The position numbers and the translations under genes were made by a program. Source: Actinomycetota bacterium (GTDB lineage: Bacteria > Actinomycetota > Acidimicrobiia > Acidimicrobiales > AC-14). Taken from it: a stretch of 9,604 nucleotides of DNA. How positions within the stretch are numbered: the first letter of the stretch is position 1; each line of letters starts with the position of its first letter. Where the stretch lies: contig JAIVIH010000008.1 of assembly GCA_020200615.1 (NCBI GenBank), positions 1-9,604 on the forward strand. Direction: 5' to 3'. The notes below the pieces were generated by a model. The model was given only the letters and a program-made list of their open reading frames with translations, was not told the origin of the DNA and made no database searches. Positions 1-6,899 of the stretch are shown here, piece by piece.

Positions 1-64
1 CATGCCGGTCAAGAGCCGGAGTGGGAAGCGACTGCGGAAAAAGGCCCGCAACGACGGGTCAGGT
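1..64. other. 5' flank of the group II intron (exon side), with a short hairpin
   Basis: This is the stretch before the predicted intron start. I recognise no gene in it. A hairpin lies at 43-60: GGCCCG (43-48) pairs with CGGGTC (55-60), with one G-T pair and a six-base loop. The run of five A at 38-42 would put a T-run after this hairpin on the minus strand, so it has the form of a weak minus-strand intrinsic terminator. Some group II introns insert beside terminator-like hairpins, so the hairpin may be part of the target. An ATG at position 2 opens a frame that stays open up to the intron, but its translation resembles nothing I know. Confidence 0.4.
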
Positions 65-422
65 GTGCGACGAGAAGACGAACGTGTGTGAACCACTGCT
101 GACGCATCGAAACAACCCAACGAAGGCATCGAAACCGGGGAGTGAGGTGGTCCCCGGGACAAAGGCGCGGCCAACGTCGGCGCGTCCTGAACCAGGCGGC
201 GACCTGCATGTTGGCCTGGTGGTGCCCGGTGTATAGGTGGCGTGAGCTCGTCGCAGGCGCTGGCATGGAACAGGAGAACCTGTCGTTCCGATACCGATCC
301 GGCCGTTCACTTGGGCTTGTTCTGCCACCCGGCCGGCGAGAGGGAGGACCCCAAGCGGCGAACACCGCCAGGGGCAGAGTACCGATGCGGGGCACAGGGG
401 CGGGCCGGCTCGTAGTAGTGAC

Positions 423-427
423 GAAGG
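423..427 (+). promoter_or_regulatory. Ribosome binding site of the intron maturase
   Basis: GAAGG lies seven bases before the ATG at 435. It supports that start over the downstream ATG codons. Confidence 0.55.
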
Positions 428-434
428 CCCTGTA

Positions 435-1778
435 ATGGGGCTGGAGCGAAGGGGCCGGGCAGACCACGGTCAGCTGAAGGTCAACCCTGCGGGGGAGGAG
501 CCGACAGAGGGACCGAAGCCGAAGGTGAAGTCGTTTGAGATCCCCAAACGCCTCGTCTACGAGGCGTGGGAGAAGGTCCGGGCCAACAACGGTGCGCCGG
601 GCGTGGACGCCGTCAGCATCACCGCATTCCAGGACGACGAGAGGAACAACCTCTACAAGCTCTGGAACCGGATGTCCTCGGGCTCCTACATGCCGGGGCC
701 GGTGCGGGCGGTGGAGATACCGAAAGACCATGGGAAGGGGGTCAGGACCCTCGGCGTGCCGAATACGGCCGACCGGGTGGCCCAGACCGCAGCAGCGATG
801 CTGCTGGAGGAGAAGCTGGAGCCGATCCTCCACCCCGACAGCTACGGCTACCGTCCCGGGCGCTCCGCCCACGACGCGGTGGCCGTGGCCCGACAGCGCT
901 GCTGGAAGCAGGACTGGGTGTTGGACCTTGACGTCCGGGCCTTCTTCGACAGCGTTCCCCATGACCTGATGCTCAAGGCGGTCGCTCACCACACCGACGA
1001 ACGCTGGGTCCTGCTCTACATCGAACGGTGGCTGAAAGCTCCCGTGCAGATGCCGGACGGGACCCTCATGGCGCGGGAGAAGGGAACCCCGCAGGGTTCC
1101 CCCATTTCGCCGTTGTTAGCCAACTTGTTCATGCACTACGCGTTTGATCGATGGATGGACCGGGAGTTCCCGGGCTGTCCTTTCGAGCGCTATGCGGACG
1201 ACATCGTCGCCCACTGCGACACCGAGGACGGGGCCCACGATCTGCGGGCCGCCATCGCCGACCGGCTCGGGGCCCTGGGTCTCGAGCTGCACCCCGACAA
1301 GACGAAGGTCGTGTACTGCAAGGACACGCACCGCCAAGGCAGCCACGAGCACACCAGCTTCGACTTCCTTGGCTTCACCTTTCGGGGCCACCTGGTTCGT
1401 GGCCGAAGGGGGTTCTTCGTGAACTTCCTGCCAGCCATGAGCACCAGCGCGAGGAAGGCGAAGAGCCGGCAGATCAGGGCCTGGCACCTCAAACGCCGCA
1501 GTGGCACGGACCTGTCCGGCCTCGCCGAGGACATCAACCCCCAGGTGCGAGGCTGGATCAACTACTACGGGGCCTTCTACCGCTCCGAGTTGGGCTTCCT
1601 CGCATTGCGCATCGACGAGCATCTCGTCCGGTGGGCGATGCACAAGTTCAAACGACTGCGACGCAGGCCCGACCGAGCATGGGCCTGGCTACGGGATGCC
1701 CGGGGGCGGGAGCCGAGGCTCTTCGCCCACTGGCACCTGATCGCACGCACCGGCGGCCGGCCTGTGGGGGCCGGATGA
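435..1778 (+). CDS. ltrA: Group II intron reverse transcriptase/maturase, endonuclease-less
   Basis: This 447-residue multifunctional protein helps its own intron fold and splice, and copies the intron into DNA at a new site. An N-terminal RT-0-like stretch holds the NNGAPGVDAV motif common to this family. The palm follows, with a catalytic Asp near residue 166 (LDLDVRAFFD), the GTPQGSPISPLLANL motif, and the YADD box at residues 253-256 supplying the other two metal-binding aspartates. The maturase (X/thumb) domain carries INPQVRGWINYYG at 367-379. The arginine- and lysine-rich C-terminus probably binds RNA or DNA. I see no HNH endonuclease motif, so target priming would rely on replication forks or single-stranded DNA, as known for endonuclease-less relatives. 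The stop codon falls inside domain V of the intron RNA, so coding and ribozyme sequence overlap by 11 bases. The start is supported by GAAGG seven bases upstream. Confidence 0.95.
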   Translation: MGLERRGRADHGQLKVNPAGEEPTEGPKPKVKSFEIPKRLVYEAWEKVRANNGAPGVDAVSITAFQDDERNNLYKLWNRMSSGSYMPGPVRAVEIPKDHGKGVRTLGVPNTADRVAQTAAAMLLEEKLEPILHPDSYGYRPGRSAHDAVAVARQRCWKQDWVLDLDVRAFFDSVPHDLMLKAVAHHTDERWVLLYIERWLKAPVQMPDGTLMAREKGTPQGSPISPLLANLFMHYAFDRWMDREFPGCPFERYADDIVAHCDTEDGAHDLRAAIADRLGALGLELHPDKTKVVYCKDTHRQGSHEHTSFDFLGFTFRGHLVRGRRGFFVNFLPAMSTSARKAKSRQIRAWHLKRRSGTDLSGLAEDINPQVRGWINYYGAFYRSELGFLALRIDEHLVRWAMHKFKRLRRRPDRAWAWLRDARGREPRLFAHWHLIARTGGRPVGAG

Positions 1779-1801
1779 CGGGAGACCGTCACGTCCGGTC
1801 C
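1768..1801 (+). ncRNA. Group II intron domain V (catalytic hairpin)
   Basis: This is a 34-nt hairpin with the exact domain V layout. An 8-bp lower stem (1768-1775 with 1794-1801) contains one G-T pair. A two-base CG bulge follows on the 3' side (1792-1793), then a perfect 6-bp upper stem (1776-1781 with 1786-1791) and a GAGA tetraloop (1782-1785). Domain V binds the catalytic metals of the ribozyme. The triad at 1769-1771 reads GGC instead of the usual AGC (or CGC in class IIC), and the partner strand shows the matching change, so pairing is kept. Confidence 0.92.
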
Positions 1802-1802
1802 T

Positions 1803-1840
1803 GAGAGAGCGGGAGGGGGAGGTTCCCTCCCGCTACTCAC
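1803..1840 (+). ncRNA. Group II intron domain VI with bulged branch-point A
   Basis: The hairpin stem 1808-1817 pairs perfectly with 1825-1834 around a seven-base loop. Below it, GAG (1805-1807) pairs with CTC (1836-1838). This leaves A1835 as a single bulged adenosine, the expected nucleophile for lariat formation. It stands six bases from the assigned intron end, whereas seven or eight is more usual, so the 3' splice site could be one or two bases further on. Confidence 0.8.
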
Positions 1841-1995
1841 CAAGCCATCACGGTGGGGCCACTTCAACTTGGGCGAGTTCAAGGGATCCGCCCATGCTCA
1901 TCCGGGACTCCTTGCTCGTGCTCGGACACTGGACAGACCAGATGGTCGTCTGCGCGCGAGCCGGGGAGGTCCTCACACATGGATTGTTTCGGGGC

Positions 1996-2018
1996 GCGCC
2001 GAACCAGAGGTTCGGCGC
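1996..2018. repeat. Perfect 10-bp inverted repeat upstream of the cyclase regulator
   Basis: GCGCCGAACC (1996-2005) and GGTTCGGCGC (2009-2018) are exact inverse complements around a three-base AGA spacer. It is about 60 bases before the regulator start. As DNA it could be an operator. As RNA it would be a very stable hairpin, but no T-run follows, so it is not a typical intrinsic terminator. Confidence 0.7.
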
Positions 2019-2034
2019 ATGACTGCCATTCAAA

Positions 2035-2060
2035 GGAGCTACGCGGTTCAACCGCGCTCC
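2035..2060. repeat. Second inverted repeat, pairing a GGAG motif, in the regulator leader
   Basis: CGCGGTT (2042-2048) and AACCGCG (2050-2056) are perfect inverse complements around a single C. The stem can be extended: GGAG (2035-2038) pairs with CTCC (2057-2060), leaving a three-base bulge. It shares the GGTTC/GAACC-type core with the repeat at 1996-2018. The AAAGGAG sequence at 2032-2038 looks like a Shine-Dalgarno site but lies about 39 bases before the start codon and would be hidden in this hairpin. Confidence 0.6.
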
Positions 2061-2077
2061 GAGGCAAGTGACTGCCC

Positions 2078-5000
2078 ATGGCAGGTTGGGATAGTGACAG
2101 CACACCGAGCGTCGCCATGGAAAGGGATGCGACGAGTCCTGAGCTTGATACTGCGACGTTCCTCTTCAGCGACATCGAAGGTTCTACGCGTCTGCTCAAA
2201 GCGTTGGGTGACGAATACTCCACACTCTTGGTCGAGCACCACCGCATGCTATCTACGGCCTTCGAGGCCCACGATGGGACGCTCATCGGCATCGAGGGCG
2301 ACGGTCTGTTCGTTGTCTTCAAAAGCGCGCGCCAAGCTGCGGCCGCCGCCGTAGAGGCGCAGCAGGCCCTCGCCATTCACACCTGGCCCGGAGACCATGA
2401 GGTTCGTGTCCGAATGGGGATACACACGGGGGACGCGCTGATCACAGCCGCCGGATACACCGGCATCGCAATTCATCAGGCGGCACGCATCGCTGCCGCT
2501 GCCCACGGCGGCCAGGTGCTCGTTTCGGGAGTGACTCGACACCTGATCGGCGATGTACTCCCACCAAAGGTGACGCTCAGGGATCTCGGGAAACACAAGC
2601 TGCGGGACTTCGCCGAGCCGGAGAGCATCTTCCAGCTCTGCCATCCGGACCTTCGGTCGCAGTTCCCGCCTATTCGGTACGGCGCCCTCGGTTCGGGAGA
2701 CGAAGTTGCGCAGCTTCCGGGTGAGGTCAAGCCCGACGTGGTGTTGCTGAGCACGCTGAGCAGGGAGGATCCGAACACTTCGAACGTGGCTCGATCGAGG
2801 CACCGGGAACTCCTAACTCACGCTCTGGCCGGCGCCGTCCAAGGTATCGAGGACAAGGGCGAAGAACTCCTCGTGCACCTCGATTCGGTCACCGAAGCAG
2901 TGCGGTGTGGCGTGCGCCTGCAAAGGGCCGTCGAACGAAACAACCGGCTGGCCGGGATCACGCCATTGGGCTCGAAGGTTGCAGTCGTGGTCGGCGATCC
3001 GGCCGATGGGCACAATAGCTTTGAGCGGTCAGTGGCCGTTGCCCGCCAAATCCTGGAGCAGGCGTCAAGCGGGCACATCCTTGTCTCCCGCCGGGCTGCC
3101 AGCCTCCTGCCCACCGGCTCTGATGACAACGGTTTCTCGGTGCCCATTGTCGCTCGCGATCACGAGGATGCGGTTGAGGTCGCCTGGCATCCGCGCCACC
3201 CTCCGCCCCTGCCGTCGATGTTGGACTCCAGTGACCAGAGGTTCGTGGGGCGGGAGCAGGAGACCCGCTGGCTCGAAGGAGCGTGGGAGCGAGCCAAGAA
3301 AGGCCAGCGCCAGGTGCTCCTGATCGCAGGCGAGCCTGGGATCGGCAAGACCGCTCTGGCCAGGCAACTCGCCATGACGGCCCACGACGAGGGGGCGACG
3401 GTCCTCTTCGGTAGGTGCGACGAAGAGACCCTCGTTCCCTTCCAGCCCTTCGTGGAAGCGCTTCGGCACTACGTGACCACGTCCGGACCGAGCGAGCTTC
3501 GGAGCGACATGCGCTCGTCGGGTGGTGAGCTTGTGCGCTTGATTCCGGAGCTCGGGCAGCACGTGCCCGACCTCCCCGAACCACTTTCGACCAATCCCGA
3601 GACGGAGCGGTATCGACTGTTCGAAGCGGTCTCGGAGCTCCTCGAGGAGCTTGCGGGCGCCACCGATCTAGTTCTGGTCCTCGACGACTTGCAATGGGCG
3701 GACGAATCGAGTCTGCTCCTGCTCCGCCACCTCGCTCGACGGCTGGAGCCCCGGCCGATTCTCATCGTCGGTACCTACCGGGACACCGAACTGACGGCGT
3801 CTCATCCCCTGACGACGACCATTGCCGAGCTGCGGCGCGAGCGGGACTTCGACAGGCTCTCGTTGGGCGGTCTGGACGAGACGGGCATCGCCTCCCTCGT
3901 GGACACGGTTGCAACAGAGGGGCTCGGCCGTTCCGCACCCACTCTCGCCCACGCGCTTCGTCGCGAAACGGACGGGAACCCGTTCTTTGTCGTCGAGGTC
4001 CTACGTCACCTTGACGAGAGCGGAGCAGTCCGACTTGGGGGACGGGATCAGTCGGTCTACTGCCTGCCGATCTTCGACGGGGTGCGGGAAGTGGTGCTGC
4101 AGCGCGTCCGCCGGCTGGAGGAGGGAGCCGCCACCTTGTCGGTCGCCGCGGTGCTCGGCCAGGAGTTCGATTTCGAGCTTCTCGAGCGCCTCTCTGGGCC
4201 GGATACCGACCCGCAGCAGCTGCTCGATGTCCTCGACAGCGCGGTACATGCCCGGTTGCTGGCCGAGGTGCCCGCCGCCGGGCGCTACCGCTTCGCCCAC
4301 GCGCTCACCCGCCAGATCCTCTACGAGGAGCTGACGAGGACCCGCCGTGCCCATCTCCATCGGCAAGTGGCTGAGGCGCTCGAGGGTCTGGTCGGCGAGA
4401 CCGATGACGGTCGGTTGGCGGAGCTCGCGTACCACTTCTCCAGGGCTGCCCCGAGCATGGTCGACAAGGCGGTGGAGTACAGCAAACGGGCGGGCGACAC
4501 GGCCCTACGGCTCCTGGCCTACGAAGAGGCCAGCCGCTCGTACCGGATGGCGCTCGACGTCCTGGACCAGGCCGGCTCGAGCGATCCCCGTCGCAACGAG
4601 CTCTTGCTCGCCTTGGGGGACGCGCAGTGGCGCGCGGGGGAGACGCCCGCTTCGCGTAAGACCTTCCTCGAGGCAGCCGAGGCCGCGAGAGCCGTCGGTA
4701 GCCCCGAGCAGCTGGGGCGGGCGGCTTTGGGCTTTCCCACGGGTTTGGGCGGGGGTGTCGTACGCGTCGGCGAAGTCGACAACGTGGTGGTGGGCCTGCT
4801 GGAGGAGGCGGCAGGCGTGCTGGATGATGACAGTGCACTCCGGGCCAAAGTTCTCGCCCGGTTGGCGATGGAGCTGTACTTCTCGGGCTCACCGCGGAGT
4901 CGTTCCCTCAGCTGGACGGCCCTCCAGACCGCCCGGCGAATCTCCGACCCTGCGGCGCTCATCGCCGCCCTCAACGCGAGGCACTATGCCGAATGGGGAC

Positions 5001-5983
5001 CGGACAACTTGGAGGAGAGGCTCTCCGTCGGTGCCGAGCTCATCGCGGTGGCTGAGCAGCATGGCGACAAGGAGATGGTCCTCGAGGGTCGCCACTGGCG
5101 CGTCGCCGACCTCCTGGAGGCCGGCGATGTTGAAGGCATGACCAGGGAGATCGCGATCGCCACTCGCATGGCCGATGAGCTCCGCCAGCCCCGCTACATC
5201 TGGTATTCCGCGGTGTGGAAGGTGATGCGGGCGCTACTCGAGGGACGATTTGGCGACGCTCAGCTGCTGATGAAAGAGGCCTTGGCCATGGGTGAGCGGG
5301 CCGAGGATCCCAATGCCGTCCTAGCCTTCTCCGTACAGATGTTCATCTTCTGCTGGATGCAGGGGCAGCTCGACCAGGTCGTGAGCCGGGTCGAGATGCT
5401 CGTCCAGCAGTATCCCGCGCTCAAAGGCTGGCGTTGCGTGCTCGCGCTCATCTATGCGGAGCTGGGTAGGCCAGAGGACGCGAAAAAGGAGGTCGACCAG
5501 ATGGCCGGGGAGGGCCTCGACAACCTACCTCGGGACCTCTTCTGGCCGCTGGCGGTGAGCCTGCTGGGCGAGGTGGCAGCCCGCCTGAACGACCGCGAGA
5601 AAGCGGAAACCCTTTACCAGCTCCTGTCCCCGTTTCCTGGTCGGTGGGTCATCGTCGGCATGGTGCCGAGTGCGTGCATCGGTTCGACGTCACGCTATCT
5701 GGGCATGCTGGCCGGAACAGGGGGCCGGTTCGACGAAGCGGCCGCCCATTTCGAGAGCGCCATCGCGGCCCATTCGGCGACGGGGGCTCGTCCGTGGATT
5801 GCGTATACGCAACACGACTATGCCCGGATCCTGTTGCATCGCGGTCGCGACGGTGACGTGCGCCGGGCTCAGGTGCTGCTCGAAGCCAGCGTCAGCCTCA
5901 GCCACGACCTTCGGATGGAGGTGTTGGCCCGTCGTGCCACCGAAACGTTGACGACCCTCGCTCACGAGCATTCCGCGGACTGA
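2078..5983 (+). CDS. Giant regulator: class III nucleotide cyclase, degenerate second cyclase domain, AAA/STAND ATPase, TPR-like tail
   Basis: This 1301-residue cytoplasmic signalling protein probably senses a ligand or partner through its repeats and couples this to ATP binding. Residues about 26-187 form a class III cyclase domain with metal-binding D32 (FSDIEGST) and D75 (EGDGLF) and the conserved R137 (AAR). The usual substrate-specifying Lys is G71 and the usual Asn is H133, so cyclase activity is uncertain. Residues about 218-345 repeat the fold in degenerate form. The ATPase begins near residue 389 (VGRE), with Walker A at 418-425 (GEPGIGKT) and Walker B at 531-542 (VLDDLQWAD). The rest, to about residue 1295, is alpha-helical and TPR-like. 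There is no C-terminal LuxR helix-turn-helix, unlike MalT-type relatives, so output is probably not direct DNA binding. An in-frame TGA at 2069 makes the ATG at 2078 the earliest start; its ribosome site (GAGG at 2061) is weak. The phosphopantetheinyl transferase gene follows after 4 bases. Confidence 0.93.
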   Translation: MAGWDSDSTPSVAMERDATSPELDTATFLFSDIEGSTRLLKALGDEYSTLLVEHHRMLSTAFEAHDGTLIGIEGDGLFVVFKSARQAAAAAVEAQQALAIHTWPGDHEVRVRMGIHTGDALITAAGYTGIAIHQAARIAAAAHGGQVLVSGVTRHLIGDVLPPKVTLRDLGKHKLRDFAEPESIFQLCHPDLRSQFPPIRYGALGSGDEVAQLPGEVKPDVVLLSTLSREDPNTSNVARSRHRELLTHALAGAVQGIEDKGEELLVHLDSVTEAVRCGVRLQRAVERNNRLAGITPLGSKVAVVVGDPADGHNSFERSVAVARQILEQASSGHILVSRRAASLLPTGSDDNGFSVPIVARDHEDAVEVAWHPRHPPPLPSMLDSSDQRFVGREQETRWLEGAWERAKKGQRQVLLIAGEPGIGKTALARQLAMTAHDEGATVLFGRCDEETLVPFQPFVEALRHYVTTSGPSELRSDMRSSGGELVRLIPELGQHVPDLPEPLSTNPETERYRLFEAVSELLEELAGATDLVLVLDDLQWADESSLLLLRHLARRLEPRPILIVGTYRDTELTASHPLTTTIAELRRERDFDRLSLGGLDETGIASLVDTVATEGLGRSAPTLAHALRRETDGNPFFVVEVLRHLDESGAVRLGGRDQSVYCLPIFDGVREVVLQRVRRLEEGAATLSVAAVLGQEFDFELLERLSGPDTDPQQLLDVLDSAVHARLLAEVPAAGRYRFAHALTRQILYEELTRTRRAHLHRQVAEALEGLVGETDDGRLAELAYHFSRAAPSMVDKAVEYSKRAGDTALRLLAYEEASRSYRMALDVLDQAGSSDPRRNELLLALGDAQWRAGETPASRKTFLEAAEAARAVGSPEQLGRAALGFPTGLGGGVVRVGEVDNVVVGLLEEAAGVLDDDSALRAKVLARLAMELYFSGSPRSRSLSWTALQTARRISDPAALIAALNARHYAEWGPDNLEERLSVGAELIAVAEQHGDKEMVLEGRHWRVADLLEAGDVEGMTREIAIATRMADELRQPRYIWYSAVWKVMRALLEGRFGDAQLLMKEALAMGERAEDPNAVLAFSVQMFIFCWMQGQLDQVVSRVEMLVQQYPALKGWRCVLALIYAELGRPEDAKKEVDQMAGEGLDNLPRDLFWPLAVSLLGEVAARLNDREKAETLYQLLSPFPGRWVIVGMVPSACIGSTSRYLGMLAGTGGRFDEAAAHFESAIAAHSATGARPWIAYTQHDYARILLHRGRDGDVRRAQVLLEASVSLSHDLRMEVLARRATETLTTLAHEHSAD

Positions 5984-5987
5984 CAAC

Positions 5988-6899
5988 GTGCTCAGCCTGG
6001 GCCGAGCCACAGCGAGCGAGGTGACCCGACTCCCGATCTGCGCACTCGAGGTAGCGGCGTGTCGAGACATGTCGACGACACGGCAGTTGGAGTTCCTGAG
6101 CGGGCGCATTGCCGCTCGACGTGCGCTCAGCGCTGCTGGATTTCCGGCTGGTCCCGTTCTCCGAGCGGGCCGCGCGCCATTGTTCCCAGCGGGCGTCGTG
6201 GGGTCGATAAGCCACAGCCGAGGACAGGCCGTGGCCCTTGTCGGCCGCAGCGACTCCTTCTCCTCGGTGGGCGTCGACGTCGAGCAGCGTTTCCTTCACC
6301 TTCGAGGACGAGTTGTGGAGCGGATCGCCTCACCGTCGGAGCGGCGCTGGCTCGAGCACGACGGGTGCGACGATCGAGCGGTCCTCCTGCTGTCCGCCAA
6401 GGAGAGCCTGTTCAAGGCCCTCTCCCCGCTGGGTTGCGCTCCCAGGAGCTTCACCGATGTCTCGCTCGAGCCTGCGGTGGGGGGTTTTTCGGTCTCCCTT
6501 CAGCCGTCGGGCGTACCGCTCTTCGTTCACTGCGATGAAGACCGCCGCCTGGTCATGACGTGGGTGATCGTGGGGCGACGAGACAGTGTCTCAAAGCCGC
6601 TCAATGCCGCTCACCAGGTCGGTGAGATCGGTGGATCTGGCCCGAGTCGACGCGTCGCCTGCGCGATCGACGATCCGGATCAACTCCTCGAAGGCCTCGG
6701 TGTAGTCATGGCCCCCGACGGCATTCGAGGCCTCCAGGGCCAAGCGCCAGTAACGGTCCAAGGTGTTGGACAGAGGCATCTTGAACGTCTGGATGACATC
6801 CTTGATTGCCGGCAGGAGCTCGCCACCGAAGGTGCCAATATACGTTTGCAGGAGTTGCGAGAAGAAGACGAAGTGTCGGCCCTCGTCTCGCGCCAATAA
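5988..6899 (+). CDS. 4'-phosphopantetheinyl transferase (Sfp/EntD type) with an anomalous C-terminal extension
   Basis: The enzyme transfers the phosphopantetheine arm of coenzyme A to a conserved serine of a carrier protein, most likely the ACP encoded nearby. The domain covers residues about 20-198. It shows R32-x-x-EF-x-x-GR (40), the GRAPLFP loop (61-67), SISHS (73-77) with H76, VGVDVE (94-99) with Mg ligands D97 and E99, and SAKESLFKA (136-144) with E139 and K143. All catalytic residues are present. The family normally ends about where residues 190-198 lie. The remaining 100 or so residues are low in recognisable features and are encoded antisense to the desaturase gene, so they are probably a read-through tail after loss of the original stop. 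The GTG start, four bases after the regulator's stop, suggests co-transcription and translational coupling. An ATG at 6069 is possible but would cut off conserved N-terminal residues. Confidence 0.88.
   Translation: MLSLGRATASEVTRLPICALEVAACRDMSTTRQLEFLSGRIAARRALSAAGFPAGPVLRAGRAPLFPAGVVGSISHSRGQAVALVGRSDSFSSVGVDVEQRFLHLRGRVVERIASPSERRWLEHDGCDDRAVLLLSAKESLFKALSPLGCAPRSFTDVSLEPAVGGFSVSLQPSGVPLFVHCDEDRRLVMTWVIVGRRDSVSKPLNAAHQVGEIGGSGPSRRVACAIDDPDQLLEGLGVVMAPDGIRGLQGQAPVTVQGVGQRHLERLDDILDCRQELATEGANIRLQELREEDEVSALVSRQ
6580..6592. repeat. Short palindrome at the convergent gene junction
   Basis: GAGACA, a central G, then TGTCTC form a perfect 6-bp inverted repeat. It lies where the phosphopantetheinyl transferase domain ends and overlaps the desaturase stop codon. 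It could be a remnant of a bidirectional transcription end, but there is no T-run on either side, so I do not call it a terminator. Confidence 0.35.

Larger units (their letters stand above)
65..1840 (+). mobile_element. Complete group II intron (about 1.78 kb) with encoded maturase
   Basis: This is a self-splicing retroelement that moves by reverse splicing and reverse transcription. The 5' boundary is placed at GTGCGAC (65-71), which fits the family consensus GUGYG; an overlapping GTGTG at 63 is an alternative. The 3' boundary is placed after the AC at 1839-1840, just past domain VI, with an uncertainty of one or two bases. Bases 65-434 would fold into domains I to III, the maturase gene occupies domain IV, and domains V and VI follow it. 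All expected parts are present and undamaged, so the element looks recent and possibly active. It is inserted in the same orientation as the large regulator gene, about 240 bases upstream of that gene's start, and does not interrupt any gene I can recognise. The intron class was not assigned. Confidence 0.9.
1841..2077. other. Intron 3' flank and leader of the regulator gene
   Basis: No convincing gene lies between the intron and the regulator. Short open frames exist on both strands, but none gives a recognisable protein. The clear structures are two inverted repeats in the last 85 bases, listed separately. If the intron is spliced exactly at 64/1841, the frame from the ATG at position 2 continues through this region to a TGA at 2069-2071, giving about 97 residues without recognisable motifs. 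I do not call it a gene. Confidence 0.4.

Noticed and set aside
9..992. Long minus-strand open frame of 327 codons across the intron start
   Set aside because: It is antisense to the intron ribozyme part and the maturase N-terminus, its translation is rich in Arg/Pro/His with no motif, and the plus-strand maturase is unambiguous.
2249..2803. Minus-strand open frame of 184 codons opposite the cyclase domain
   Set aside because: The plus strand encodes a clear class III cyclase here; the antisense product has no recognisable feature.
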